Assembly: GCF_036488675.1 (NCBI RefSeq)
Contig: NZ_CP133148.1
Location: forward strand, 62,001 to 126,000
Direction: 5' to 3'
DNA from: Sinorhizobium chiapasense
GTDB taxonomy: Bacteria > Pseudomonadota > Alphaproteobacteria > Rhizobiales > Rhizobiaceae
DNA: 64,000 bases
In this document: positions 52,782 to 61,069 of the stretch, in pieces
Layout: every line of letters starts with the position of its first letter
Numbering within the stretch: the first letter of the stretch is position 1
Position numbers and translations under genes: made by a program
Notes under the pieces: model-generated
The model's input: the letters and a program-made list of their open reading frames with translations, nothing else
Told to the model about the DNA's origin: nothing
Database searches by the model: none

Positions 52782-53642
52782 TCATTCGGGTCGGTCCATC
52801 TTTGCCAGCATGGCCGTTTGAAAGATGCCGCCGGTGGCGACCGGGTCGAGCTTTTGCTGGCCAAGCGGGTCGCCTCGGTCGGCGGCCTGCCTGAACAACT
52901 CCCGGGCGGCGACAGGATTGCGCCGAACGCCTTCACCGCTTTCGAACATCAGGCCCAAATTGATCATCGCGTCGACATTGCCGCGTTCGGCCGCGAGACC
53001 GTAGAATTTTGCGGCCTCCAGATTGTCTTCCGGCACCGCCTTGCCCTCATCCAGCATCACCGCCAGGTTGAATGCCGCGACGTCGTCGCCGGCAAGCGAC
53101 GCGCGCTCGAACCAGCGGATCGCAAGCGCGCCGTCGGCGGCGGTGCCGACACCGTCGCGATAGGCGACACCGAGATTGTACGCGGCGAGGATGTTTCCGG
53201 CCGCCGCGGCTCGCTCGTAGAGGTCGAACGCCGTTTCCGCTTCGCCCGACTCGGCGAGCAGGGCGCCGTAATTCACCATGGCGAGCGCATGACCGTTGCG
53301 TGCGGCTTCCGCGAGAATGCGGCGCGACTGTATTTTCTGCCCGGCCTTATCGAGGACACGCGCGAGCTGGAATTGTGTCCGTGCATCGCCATTCTGATTG
53401 TAGGCTTCGCGGCATGCGGAGAGCGCAATGCCGATGCGGATGTCGTCCGTGGAAACGGTCGGGAACGACCGGTTCCGCTCCAGGTCGAATTCGCTGCCCG
53501 CTTCCCGGTCGCATTGCTCCGCGGCGGTCAGATCGGCGGCACGCGCCGCGGGCAGCGCGATCGCAGCAAACGAAAGGACCATGATAGCCGCCAATAGCAG
53601 GACATTGGCGATGCGAACGCGCTGATTGATCCGGTTGTCCAT
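52782..53642 (-). CDS. Exported Sel1-repeat (TPR-like) protein, probable Clr target
   Basis: A 286-residue protein with an N-terminal signal peptide or anchor (about residues 11-36, VLLLAAIMVLSFAAIALPAA) and four to five Sel1-like repeats, such as AMVNYGALLAESGEAETAFDLYERAAAAG and its successors AYNLGVAYRDGVG, AFNLAVMLDEGKAV and AMINLGLMFESGEGV. Sel1 repeats form protein-binding solenoids, here in the periplasm. A sequence fitting the Clr-binding consensus lies 52-67 bases upstream of its ATG (53694-53709). Its place between the clr/cyaD1 genes and the phosphodiesterase corresponds to the cAMP-responsive reporter gene of that locus in S. meliloti; this correspondence is inferred from position. 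Confidence 0.85.
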   Translation of the reverse strand: MDNRINQRVRIANVLLLAAIMVLSFAAIALPAARAADLTAAEQCDREAGSEFDLERNRSFPTVSTDDIRIGIALSACREAYNQNGDARTQFQLARVLDKAGQKIQSRRILAEAARNGHALAMVNYGALLAESGEAETAFDLYERAAAAGNILAAYNLGVAYRDGVGTAADGALAIRWFERASLAGDDVAAFNLAVMLDEGKAVPEDNLEAAKFYGLAAERGNVDAMINLGLMFESGEGVRRNPVAARELFRQAADRGDPLGQQKLDPVATGGIFQTAMLAKMDRPE

Positions 53643-53693
53643 GATGGTTTCCCTCTTTACGGCTTGATCCTAGGGCGGTTGCGGCGCCGGACC

Positions 53694-53709
53694 TGTTCCG
53701 GGGGAAACA
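53694..53709. promoter_or_regulatory. Clr (cAMP-CRP-like) binding site
   Basis: TGTTCCGGGGGAAACA agrees at every position with the reported Clr consensus HGTYHCNNNNGRWACA of S. meliloti, as I recall it. It lies between the divergent Sel1 (52 bases from ATG) and FecR (144 bases from ATG) genes and so could control both. The regulator gene is 2.7 kb away. Confidence 0.75.
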
Positions 53710-53852
53710 GCGGCGCTTCGGATCGGGCGGCGAAGTGGGAGCGCCTGCGTCCAGCTAGGCGAGATGCGTCTTGCATCGCCTATGCGTGGGTTTATCCTCG
53801 CAGACGCCGGAGGCTCGAACAGGGAGCGTTGCGAAGGCAGCGAGCAAAGCCG

Positions 53853-54470
53853 ATGCGGCAGATATGTGTGAAAAGGCGAATCTTCGTCGGCGGCCTGATG
53901 CTGGCGGCCATGGTGGGTCGATCGGCGAACGCGGCGCCCGATTCCGTGGTCGGTAGGGCCGAGAAGATACGCGGCAATGTTCGCCGCCGGCAGGGAGAGG
54001 ACGAGGCGCGGCTTGCCGTCGGTGGTGACGTTCTCGACAATGACTACGTCTCGACGAGCACCAACAGCTTTGCCGATCTGGCGCTCAGCGAAACGCGCAT
54101 CCTGCTTGGCCCGCAAACGGAACTCTTGATCGACAGCTTCATCGCCGGCCAGGGCGGCACGCTCGAGCTCGGTCTCGGCCGGATGGTCTTCGACCGGCCG
54201 GAGGGGCTTTCGAAGGTTGACGTGGCAGTGCGCACGGCTTTCGGGATGATCGGCGTGCGTGGCACGAAATTCTTCTGCGGCCCGAGCCGGGCGGCTTTCG
54301 CCGTCTTCGTGGAGCGTGGAGCGGTCTCGGTCCAGGGCGGCGGTGTGACGCGCACGGTTGCAGCCGGCCAAGGCGTCGACTTCGACCGGCCGGGCGCGGC
54401 ACCGTCGGAGCTGACAAACTGGGGGCAGGCCCGCATCCGGGAAGCCTATGCGAGCGTCGGCTTGCTGTAA
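53853..54470 (+). CDS. Exported FecR-domain protein
   Basis: A 205-residue protein with a signal peptide (MRQICVKRRIFVGGLMLAAM, cleavage near ANA-APD at about 27) and a FecR domain covering most of the rest. The core reads GRAEKIRGNVRRRQGED, VLDNDYVSTSTNSFADLAL, ILLGPQTELLID and VRTAFGMIGVRGTKFFC. Stand-alone secreted FecR proteins are not FecIR regulators; they often sit beside CHASE2-domain cyclases, as here, and may bind or present a ligand to the cyclase sensor domain. It is convergent with the cyclase gene, nine bases apart. The ribosome-binding site before the chosen ATG is weak, so the start is less certain. Confidence 0.85.
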   Translation: MRQICVKRRIFVGGLMLAAMVGRSANAAPDSVVGRAEKIRGNVRRRQGEDEARLAVGGDVLDNDYVSTSTNSFADLALSETRILLGPQTELLIDSFIAGQGGTLELGLGRMVFDRPEGLSKVDVAVRTAFGMIGVRGTKFFCGPSRAAFAVFVERGAVSVQGGGVTRTVAAGQGVDFDRPGAAPSELTNWGQARIREAYASVGLL

Positions 54471-54479
54471 CGCACGCCC

Positions 54480-56360
54480 TCACTCGGCTGGCGATGGCGG
54501 GTCAGCGACTGTGAAGAGCTCCATCAGTCCGAAACCACGGATATCATGGCGCCCCAGTGCCCGGAGAGGTGCGTCCGATTGCGCTGCTGCCGCTGGCCCG
54601 ATGCAGATTGCCGTTCCGAGGAATTTGTTCGCGTCCTGAAGCCGCGCCGCGAGGTTCACCGCGTCGCCATGAGCGGTGTAGTCGAGCTTGCCGCCCGCGC
54701 CCACCTCGCCGAGTACGGCAGGCCCGGTTTCGACACCGATCCGGGTACGGCCGAAACTGTTTTCTGCAAATTGCGGCCGCCGCCGCATTTCTTCGGTCAA
54801 GGCGTGGATCGCGACGGCGCATTCGATCGCCTTGTTGACGTGATCTTCGAGGTCCTCCGGCGCGTTGAAGAGCGCGTGCACGGCATCGCCGACCACCTTG
54901 TCGACCATGCCTCCATGGCGGGAGACGAGGGTGTTCACTTCCGCGAAATAGATGTCGAGCAGGGCCACGAGCTCGCGAGGCCCGAGCTTGCGGGCGAGTG
55001 TCGAGAATCCCTCGATATCGGTGAAGAGTGCGGTGACCACGCGCTCCTCGCCCGCCACGCGTCCGGCATTCGGCTCGTCGATGTAGCGCGCGACGACGGA
55101 CTGCGGCAGGTACTGCGAAAATTTCTGTCGGGCGATCGCCTCGGCGCGCCGCACGTGGGCGAGTTGGAGCGCGCTTGTCACGACGAGCACAGCGATGAGC
55201 GCCGCACCGATACCGACTGCATCGACGAGCCAGCCCGTTGCGGTATAAACGCCACCGGCGCCGGCGACGACGAAGAGTAGCGCGAGGAGGCCGAGGGCGA
55301 GGGTCGCGAGCGGCCGAAGCCGTGTCGCGCCAAGGGCTGCAAGCGTGCCCGCCGCGAAGCTGAACAAAGCCTCCAGTGGCGGCAGCCGGCCGTGCCGGTA
55401 GGGAACGAAGCCGGTGATGATGGCATTGGCGATGTCGGCGTGGATCTGCACCGAAGGCTCGAGCGGCATCGAGGCGCTGGGTCTCAGGCCGCCGAGGCTC
55501 GGCATGCTGCTGCCGACGAAGACCAGTTTGCCCGCAAGTCGGCTCCGATCGGCGGTGTTTGCCACGACGTCGGCAGCCGAGAGCGTGCGCGCGGCAATGG
55601 CCTCTTCCGAACTTGCCACGAAGCGCAGGTTTCCCGCCTCGTCGAGGGGGATGACGGCATGATCGAGCCTGAGCCAGGCAGGCTCGCCGCCGAGCACCGG
55701 CGTGCTGCTCCCGGCCGCCAGCCGTCCCGCTTCGATCGCGAGCGCCGGGTAGGCGTCGTTGCCGAGGATCGCAAAAGCCTGCGCCCTCCGCACGCGCGCA
55801 TCCTCGTCGCCGACGAGAAAGCCGGCGGTCGCCGCCTTGGACTGGTCCATGAATGTCGGGCAGGATGTTTCCGCCCCGGCAATGAACCACGGCTCCGGCA
55901 CCGCAAGCGGGCGTCTAAGAGCGAGCGGAGGAACGGGACGCGGATGCTCCAGGGCACGGTCAGCCGCGAGAAAGCCCAGAACGACGGGTGCCCCCGCGAT
56001 CGCGGAAGCAAGCGCAGCATTGCCTGCGGCGTCGGCCTCGCATTCGGAGCTGAAGACGAAATCGAGCGCAATCACCTTCGGTCCGGCCGCGGCCAGCCGC
56101 GATATCAGCACGGCCGTCGCCGCCCGGTCCCAGTTTTCGGAGCCAAGCGTCTCATGCGCCTTGCGATCGACGTCGACAACGGTGATCTCCGGCGACCGGG
56201 GCGAGGCCACCCATTGCGTGAGGTTGTCGAAGAAAAGTTCACGCGGGGTTTTGAAGACGGTTCCGCCATAGAGATAGAGAAGCAGCGCCGCCGCCAGGCT
56301 TGCGACGATCCCGCCGAAGAGCGGGGTGACGCGATGGTGGCGGCGGTGCTTCGCACTCAA
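54480..56360 (-). CDS. cyaD1: CHASE2-domain receptor adenylate cyclase (CyaD1-like)
   Basis: A 626-residue membrane cyclase making cAMP. From a TTG start (LSAKHRRHHRV) placed right after GAGGAGG, it has an N-terminal helix (about 13-33), a periplasmic CHASE2 domain (about 40-315) with ITVVDVDRKAHETLG and KLVFVGSSMPSLGGLR, three clustered membrane helices (about 330-400), and a class III catalytic domain. Metal Asp residues are in FTDIEGFS and GDAVHALF; the adenine-selecting Lys is in VDKVVGDA, and DYTAHGDAVNLAARL gives the Asn/Arg pair, so adenylate is the likely substrate. It follows the Crp-family gene by five bases. S. meliloti CyaD1 has this architecture and position. Confidence 0.85.
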   Translation of the reverse strand: MSAKHRRHHRVTPLFGGIVASLAAALLLYLYGGTVFKTPRELFFDNLTQWVASPRSPEITVVDVDRKAHETLGSENWDRAATAVLISRLAAAGPKVIALDFVFSSECEADAAGNAALASAIAGAPVVLGFLAADRALEHPRPVPPLALRRPLAVPEPWFIAGAETSCPTFMDQSKAATAGFLVGDEDARVRRAQAFAILGNDAYPALAIEAGRLAAGSSTPVLGGEPAWLRLDHAVIPLDEAGNLRFVASSEEAIAARTLSAADVVANTADRSRLAGKLVFVGSSMPSLGGLRPSASMPLEPSVQIHADIANAIITGFVPYRHGRLPPLEALFSFAAGTLAALGATRLRPLATLALGLLALLFVVAGAGGVYTATGWLVDAVGIGAALIAVLVVTSALQLAHVRRAEAIARQKFSQYLPQSVVARYIDEPNAGRVAGEERVVTALFTDIEGFSTLARKLGPRELVALLDIYFAEVNTLVSRHGGMVDKVVGDAVHALFNAPEDLEDHVNKAIECAVAIHALTEEMRRRPQFAENSFGRTRIGVETGPAVLGEVGAGGKLDYTAHGDAVNLAARLQDANKFLGTAICIGPAAAAQSDAPLRALGRHDIRGFGLMELFTVADPPSPAE

Positions 56361-56365
56361 TCGAG

Positions 56366-57070
56366 CTAGCCCTCCTCGGGATCGGCGACGTTCAGGAGGC
56401 GATCGACGTTGCAGCAAATGATGCCTTCCGTGCGCTTGAGCGCACCGCATTCCTCAAGCGACAGAATGGCGCGATTCACCTTTGGCCGGCTCGCGCCGAG
56501 AATGGCGGCGATGTCGGTCTGGCTCAAGGTCAGGCGCAGATTGGCGCTGCTTGGAAGTTCGTGGCCGTGAATCTGTTTGAGCGTTGCCAGAAAGAAACGG
56601 GCTACGCGGGCGTTGAGGTCGTAGAGCGCGATCGTTTCCAGCCGCTCGGTGGTATCGCGAAGCTGGGCGCAGAGAAAGCGGATCACAGCCTCGGCGATCT
56701 GTGGCCTGTGGATGATGAGATCGAGAAAAGCCTTCTTGCCGATCACGTAGCCTTCGGATGCGATGACCGCTGTCGCATCGGCCGACCGCGGCTGGCCGTC
56801 GAGCAGAGCCATTTCGCCGAAGAGTGCGCCCCCCTCATGCTGGCGCAGCATCAGTTCGCGGCCCTGCGGTGTGAACAGCGAGAGCTTGATGCGACCCGAA
56901 ACCACGACAACCATGTAGTTACCTTCGTCGCCGCGCTGGAAGATGACCGTACCTGCCGGCCATCTCCGGTACGTGGCGATGCCGGCAAGCTCCGTCAGCG
57001 TCTCCTTGTCGAACTCCTCGAAAATCGGAAAGGATCGCCAGAAGGCGGGACTCCTGTTGACTTCGGCCAT
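56366..57070 (-). CDS. clr: Crp/Fnr-family cAMP-responsive regulator (Clr-like)
   Basis: A 234-residue transcription factor. The N-terminal cyclic-nucleotide domain has an intact phosphate-binding cassette FGEMALLDGQPRSADATA (about 85-102), with Gly-Glu and Arg-Ser in the expected places, so nucleotide binding is likely. A dimer helix follows, then a helix-turn-helix with LTLSQTDIAAILGASRPKVNRAI (about 180-202). No N-terminal Cys cluster exists, so it is not an FNR oxygen sensor. It is co-transcribed with the cyclase gene five bases downstream, the arrangement of S. meliloti clr-cyaD1. Clr there binds cAMP and cGMP. Confidence 0.85.
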   Translation of the reverse strand: MAEVNRSPAFWRSFPIFEEFDKETLTELAGIATYRRWPAGTVIFQRGDEGNYMVVVVSGRIKLSLFTPQGRELMLRQHEGGALFGEMALLDGQPRSADATAVIASEGYVIGKKAFLDLIIHRPQIAEAVIRFLCAQLRDTTERLETIALYDLNARVARFFLATLKQIHGHELPSSANLRLTLSQTDIAAILGASRPKVNRAILSLEECGALKRTEGIICCNVDRLLNVADPEEG

Positions 57071-57285
57071 GACATCTCCCCTGCGTTCCCTGCAACGCGT
57101 TGAAATTCTTCACCCAGTCCTTCCGCCGTTGCAACAGAAAAGAGTTGTTCGGATCCGACGGCGGTTGACGATAAGCCGCGTCTGTCTCCGAACTGTGAAC
57201 GATGTGTTATCGGTTGTGCCGCTAGATCTTTTTGAAAATGTTGATATTTCTGCTGCCAACACGTTTTCCAACAGGAGCCTCGCGC

Positions 57286-57726
57286 ATGTCTCAGAATGTC
57301 GTCGTCCTTATCGGGCGCATCCTCCTTTCGATCATGTTTATCATGTCCGGCTTCGGCAAGCTCACCGATCCGACGGCCACTGCCGGCATGATCACCGGTG
57401 CCGGATGGCCGGCTGCAACGGCACTCGCCTATCTCGCCGGTCTGTTTGAACTCGTTGCCGGTGTTGCGATCCTCGTCGGCTTCCAGACGCGCATTGCGTC
57501 CTATCTGCTGGCCGCATTCTGCTTGGTTACCGGTTTGGTCTTCCATAGCGGCGCCATCAACGTTCCGGACTTTCCGGCGGCTGCCAACGGCCTGCTGACC
57601 GTCTTCAACCAGATCATGATGATGAAAAACATCACGATCGCCGGGGCCTTCTTGGTGCTGGCCGCCTTCGGTCCGGGCGCGCTTTCGGTCGATGCCCGCA
57701 CTGGAAAGGCCCTCGCCACCGCCTAA
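57286..57726 (+). CDS. DoxX family membrane protein
   Basis: A 146-residue, four-helix inner-membrane protein of the DoxX/DoxD family. Helix 1 is RILLSIMFIMSGFGKLTDP (about 8-27), with the typical SGFGKL; the second and third helices carry ALAYLAGLFELVAGVAILVG and TRIASYLLAAFCLVTGLVFH, and MMMKNITIAGAFLVLAAFGPG closes the protein. The start MSQNVVVLIGR follows ACAGGAGCC. Family members are linked to thiol/sulfur redox or membrane-associated oxidoreductases, without a settled reaction. Divergent from clr and followed by a strong terminator, so it is a single-gene unit. Confidence 0.9.
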   Translation: MSQNVVVLIGRILLSIMFIMSGFGKLTDPTATAGMITGAGWPAATALAYLAGLFELVAGVAILVGFQTRIASYLLAAFCLVTGLVFHSGAINVPDFPAAANGLLTVFNQIMMMKNITIAGAFLVLAAFGPGALSVDARTGKALATA

Positions 57727-57757
57727 GGCGTGGCGAAAGTTTCCGACCAGAACAAGG

Positions 57758-57785
57758 AACCCGCCGGCTGTCCCGGCGGGTTTTT
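57758..57785 (+). terminator. Rho-independent terminator after the DoxX gene
   Basis: CCCGCCGG and CCGGCGGG form an eight-base GC stem with loop CTGTC, followed directly by TTTTT. It lies 33 bases beyond the stop of the DoxX gene, between convergent genes. Confidence 0.88.
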
Positions 57786-57801
57786 GCATTGTCGCGTGAT
57801 G

Positions 57802-58230
57802 TCAGGGGTAGATGACGCCCTTGCGGAGAATGACGTTACCGTAAAGACGCGGTTCGCTGGTCTGCACCACCGTATGGGCGGCCTTCACGCGCGGATAGAA
57901 GTCGGCGCCGAGCAGCGGCACGACCTCCCGTGATGGCTCATGCCTGCCGCAGCATTCGATGATTTCCCGATGTACGGGGTCGAGCGCCTGCTTGTCCTGC
58001 TTGACGGTGGCGCGGAAGATCGCCTCGGGTACGAAGTCGTCGATCGGCAGGACGCTCAAGATCGCGTCGAGCACGGGGATGAGGCCGTGTCCGTCGAGGC
58101 GGACAAGGCGACGCGCATGTTCCTCGCCCGGATAATTGCCGTCGACGAGCGCGATCTCGTCGCCGTGACCCATTGCCCTCAGTGCCGCGAGAAGCTCCGG
58201 ACCGAGCAGCGGGTTTATTCCTTTCAGCAT
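57802..58230 (-). CDS. RbsD/FucU-family sugar mutarotase
   Basis: A 142-residue cytoplasmic mutarotase-like protein that would speed interconversion of sugar anomers. Family markers are the start MLKGINPLLGPELLAALRAMGHGDEI (active His in MGHGDEIALVDGNYP) and the C-terminal TSEPRLYGNVILRKGV, the FucU signature. GGAG is placed eight bases before the ATG. The ATG overlaps the frcR stop by one base (TGATG), so it is translated with the repressor, and it is therefore likely part of the fructose/sugar regulon. Its natural sugar is unknown. Confidence 0.88.
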   Translation of the reverse strand: MLKGINPLLGPELLAALRAMGHGDEIALVDGNYPGEEHARRLVRLDGHGLIPVLDAILSVLPIDDFVPEAIFRATVKQDKQALDPVHREIIECCGRHEPSREVVPLLGADFYPRVKAAHTVVQTSEPRLYGNVILRKGVIYP

Positions 58231-59462
58231 CAACTGAGCTCCTTGAAGAGGACATTGGTGTCCAAGAGATAGCGGGAAAACAGAGGAAGGCTCGCCCCGC
58301 CGATCGCCCGGGCGTGGCTCCCGACCGCGCCTTCGACAAGATCCGGAACCGTCACGCCCTGAAGGTCGAGCGTCTGCAGCGCCCGGCGCGTCGCCGCAAG
58401 GATACGCGCCCGCACCCAGGGAGGAAAACCGCCATCGATGACGGCTGCGGAGAAATCGATGATCGATGCGGCGGAGACCACGGCCTGCGCGAGCGCATAG
58501 GCGGTGTCCTGGATCCAGATCTCGAGCGGTTCGCCGAAGTCGATCCAGTCGTCGGCCGAATACCAGAGCGGCTGCGGATCGATGCCGCGTTCGCGCAGCA
58601 GGTTTTCAAGCACGAAGACGGAAGCGATCTTTAGCAATTGCGTGGACTTGCCGTCCTTGCCCGAGACCGGCAGCGGGCCGACCGCTCCTGCGGTTCCGGT
58701 CCGCCCGGAAAACAGGGCGGAGTTGAGGACGATGCCGCCGCCGATGAAGGAGCCGATATAGAAATAGACGAAGTCGGGATAGCTTGAGCCGACACCGAAG
58801 GCGAGTTCCGCTCCGCAGGCGCTCGTTCCGTCGTTCTGCAGAAAGACCGGGTGGCGTATCTGTGCGGCTACGGCTGTCTGCAGGTTGGCGTCACGCCAGC
58901 GGTCCATTTCTTCGCGCGGCGCGCCGACTTCCTCGGCCCAGTTCCAGAGTTCGAAGGGCGTCGCAATGCCGACGCCGGCGATCCGCGCCCGCTGCTCGGG
59001 CGCGAGTTGCTGCTCGAGTTTTTCAATGCCGCCGACGATGAAGGTGACGAGGTCCTCGGGCAGCGGGTAGGTGTGGATCTGATGCAGATGCAGCCGGATA
59101 TTGCCGACGAAATCCATCAGAACCAGGTCTGCGCTGCGGCGGCCGATCTTGACGCCGAATGAGTAGACCGAATCCGGATTGAGGCGCATCGGAATCGATG
59201 GCTGGCCGACGCGACCGCGCACCGGGGCGCCACGGATTAGGAGGCCGTCGCGTTCCAGCGCGCGCATGATGACCGAGACGGTTTGGGCGGAGAGGCCGGA
59301 GCGGCGGGCGATGTCCGCTTTCGACAGACTGCCGTGGCGACGGACGAGCGACATGACCAGGCGCTCGTTATAGGCGCGCACACGGGTCTGGTTCGCTCCG
59401 CCGCTTGGGTCTATCACGTCCGGTTGCGTTGATCCCCCGCGGGAATCGTCTGTCAGTGACAT
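58230..59462 (-). CDS. frcR: ROK-family repressor FrcR
   Basis: A 410-residue ROK regulator. The winged helix-turn-helix is at about 30-85 (RRHGSLSKADIARRSGLSAQ, SVIMRALERDGLLI), followed by the sugar-kinase-fold ROK domain with GVGIATPFELWNWAEEVGAP, QNDGTSACGAELAFG and the Gly-rich YIGSFIGGGIVLNS. The zinc Cys cluster typical of sugar-kinase ROK members is absent. The start MSLTDDSRGG follows GGAGGA. It is divergent from frcBCAK across 382 bases and overlaps the FucU-type gene, matching the S. meliloti frcR location. It likely represses the frc operon until sugar is present. Confidence 0.88.
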   Translation of the reverse strand: MSLTDDSRGGSTQPDVIDPSGGANQTRVRAYNERLVMSLVRRHGSLSKADIARRSGLSAQTVSVIMRALERDGLLIRGAPVRGRVGQPSIPMRLNPDSVYSFGVKIGRRSADLVLMDFVGNIRLHLHQIHTYPLPEDLVTFIVGGIEKLEQQLAPEQRARIAGVGIATPFELWNWAEEVGAPREEMDRWRDANLQTAVAAQIRHPVFLQNDGTSACGAELAFGVGSSYPDFVYFYIGSFIGGGIVLNSALFSGRTGTAGAVGPLPVSGKDGKSTQLLKIASVFVLENLLRERGIDPQPLWYSADDWIDFGEPLEIWIQDTAYALAQAVVSAASIIDFSAAVIDGGFPPWVRARILAATRRALQTLDLQGVTVPDLVEGAVGSHARAIGGASLPLFSRYLLDTNVLFKELS

Positions 59463-59844
59463 GCCACCGTCTCCTCCCCGTTGGCACCACTGCATGATTC
59501 CTTGAACCAGTTTAAGGGCAAAATCATGCAGCAAATTCAAAGTGCTACGGCGACCTTTGCGCATCCGGTCGGACGCGTGGCACCGTAGATACTCGCTTGG
59601 CGCGAGTCTGTTGTTTCCACTTCAGGTGGATCTGTCAATTTGCCGGGACGGTCGGGGTTCCTCCAAGGTCGTCCTGAGCCTCAGAATGCCACAACTGAAT
59701 AATAATTCAATTTGATTTATTTATTGACACCCAAAAAGTTTGGTGTTTGACTTACCTTCGGAAGCGCCGTCCGCAGGAGGAGAATGCTGCGGCGGCGAAG
59801 CCTGTGCCGGTCCGCCGGCGTTTTTTCATCCTTGGGAGGGTTTT
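59463..59844. promoter_or_regulatory. frcR-frcB divergent control region
   Basis: A 382-base gap. TTGACA at 59724-59729 is a consensus -35 hexamer of the frcB promoter; no convincing -10 hexamer could be fixed at 17 bases. A dyad, ACACCCAAA and TTTGGTGT (59727-59746), overlaps it and is a candidate FrcR operator. The stretch 59696-59725 is AT-rich. The left part holds the repeat at 59489. Confidence 0.5.
59489..59588 (+). repeat. RIME1-like palindromic repeat in the frcR-frcB gap
   Basis: A copy slightly shortened in the first palindrome (CACTGCATGATTCCTTG-AACC-AGTTTAAGG), then ATCATGCAGC, and CTACGGCG...TGGCACCGTAG around GCGCATC/GGACGCG. It lies on the frcR leader side, away from the frcB promoter. 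Confidence 0.75.
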
Positions 59845-60870
59845 ATGAAGAAAACAGTTCTTTCTGCCGCATTCGGCGCGCTCGCGCTTGGCGTGGCCTT
59901 CGCTTCGCCGTCGCAGGCGGCCGATGTCTCCGCCTGCCTCATCACCAAGACCGACACCAATCCCTTCTTCGTGAAGATGAAGGAAGGTGCCACCGCCAAG
60001 GCGCAGGAACTCGGCATGACGCTGAAGTCCTATGCCGGCAAGATCGACGGCGATTCCGAAAGCCAGGTCGCGGCGATCGAAACCTGCATCGCCGATGGTG
60101 CCAAGGGCATTCTCCTGACGGCATCCGACACCAAGGGCATCGTGCCGCAGGTGCAGAAGGCACGTGATGCCGGCTTGCTTGTCATCGCGCTCGACACGCC
60201 TCTTGAGCCGCTCGATGCCGCTGACGCCACTTTCGCGACGGACAACCTGCTTGCCGGCAAGCTGATCGGCCAATGGGCGGCCGCGACGCTCGGTGACGCC
60301 GCCAAGGAAGCCAAGGTCGCCTTCCTCGACCTGACGCCGTCGCAGCCGACTGTCGACGTCCTGCGCGACCAGGGCTTTATGATCGGCTTCGGCATCGACC
60401 CGAAGGACCCGAACAAGATCGGTGACGAGGACGACGCGCGCATAGTCGGCCACGACGTCACCAACGGCAACGAAGAGGGCGGTCGTACGGCTATGGAGAA
60501 CCTCCTCCAGAAGGATCCGACCATCAACGTCGTGCACACGATCAACGAACCGGCCGCCGCCGGTGCCTATGAGGCGCTGAAGGCCGTCGGTCGTGAAAAG
60601 GACGTGCTGATCGTTTCCGTCGACGGTGGTTGCCCGGGCGTCAAGAACGTCGCCGACGGCGTCATCGGCGCGACGTCGCAACAATATCCGCTGATGATGG
60701 CTGCGCTCGGCATCGAGGCGATCAAGAAGTTCGCCGATACCGGCGAAAAGCCGAAGCCGACCGAAGGCAAGGACTTCGTCGATACCGGCGTCTCGCTCGT
60801 TACCGACAGGCCGGTCTCGGGTGTCGAGTCGATCGACACCAAGGTCGGCACGGACAAGTGCTGGGGCTGA
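59845..60870 (+). CDS. frcB: Fructose ABC transporter, periplasmic binding protein FrcB
   Basis: Periplasmic sugar-binding protein of the RbsB/ribose type, 341 residues. The signal peptide is [20 protein letters not shown] with cleavage near SQA-ADV (about 24). The mature protein starts with the ligand strand [20 protein letters not shown], then [20 protein letters not shown] and the hinge-near [20 protein letters not shown] and [13 protein letters not shown]. It captures fructose and, in S. meliloti, also mannose and ribose. GGGAGGG precedes the ATG. First gene of the frcBCAK operon; a hairpin after its stop may raise its yield over that of the membrane parts. Confidence 0.95.
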   Translation: MKKTVLSAAFGALALGVAFASPSQAADVSACLITKTDTNPFFVKMKEGATAKAQELGMTLKSYAGKIDGDSESQVAAIETCIADGAKGILLTASDTKGIVPQVQKARDAGLLVIALDTPLEPLDAADATFATDNLLAGKLIGQWAAATLGDAAKEAKVAFLDLTPSQPTVDVLRDQGFMIGFGIDPKDPNKIGDEDDARIVGHDVTNGNEEGGRTAMENLLQKDPTINVVHTINEPAAAGAYEALKAVGREKDVLIVSVDGGCPGVKNVADGVIGATSQQYPLMMAALGIEAIKKFADTGEKPKPTEGKDFVDTGVSLVTDRPVSGVESIDTKVGTDKCWG

Positions 60871-60904
60871 TCGGCTCCTGATCGAGACAGATCATGTGAC
60901 AGGG

Positions 60905-60926
60905 AAGGGCGGCCCCGGCCGCCCTT
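60905..60926 (+). terminator. Hairpin between frcB and frcC
   Basis: AAGGGCGGCC and GGCCGCCCTT form a ten-base perfect stem with a two-base loop, 34 bases after the frcB stop. It lacks a T-run, so it is better seen as an attenuator or 3' protecting hairpin than a full terminator. Confidence 0.6.
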
Positions 60927-61069
60927 CGTGTAAGCGCCGAGGTCTTTGACAAGGCGCGGAAAACCTGCGCAATTTTTAGTAGTTGCTGAAACTCGCCGCG
61001 ATCACAGGCGGGCCGCATCCGGCAGCAATGCAACCCCCCTTGGGAGTGGGGTTCACGGGAGGAGTCTCC

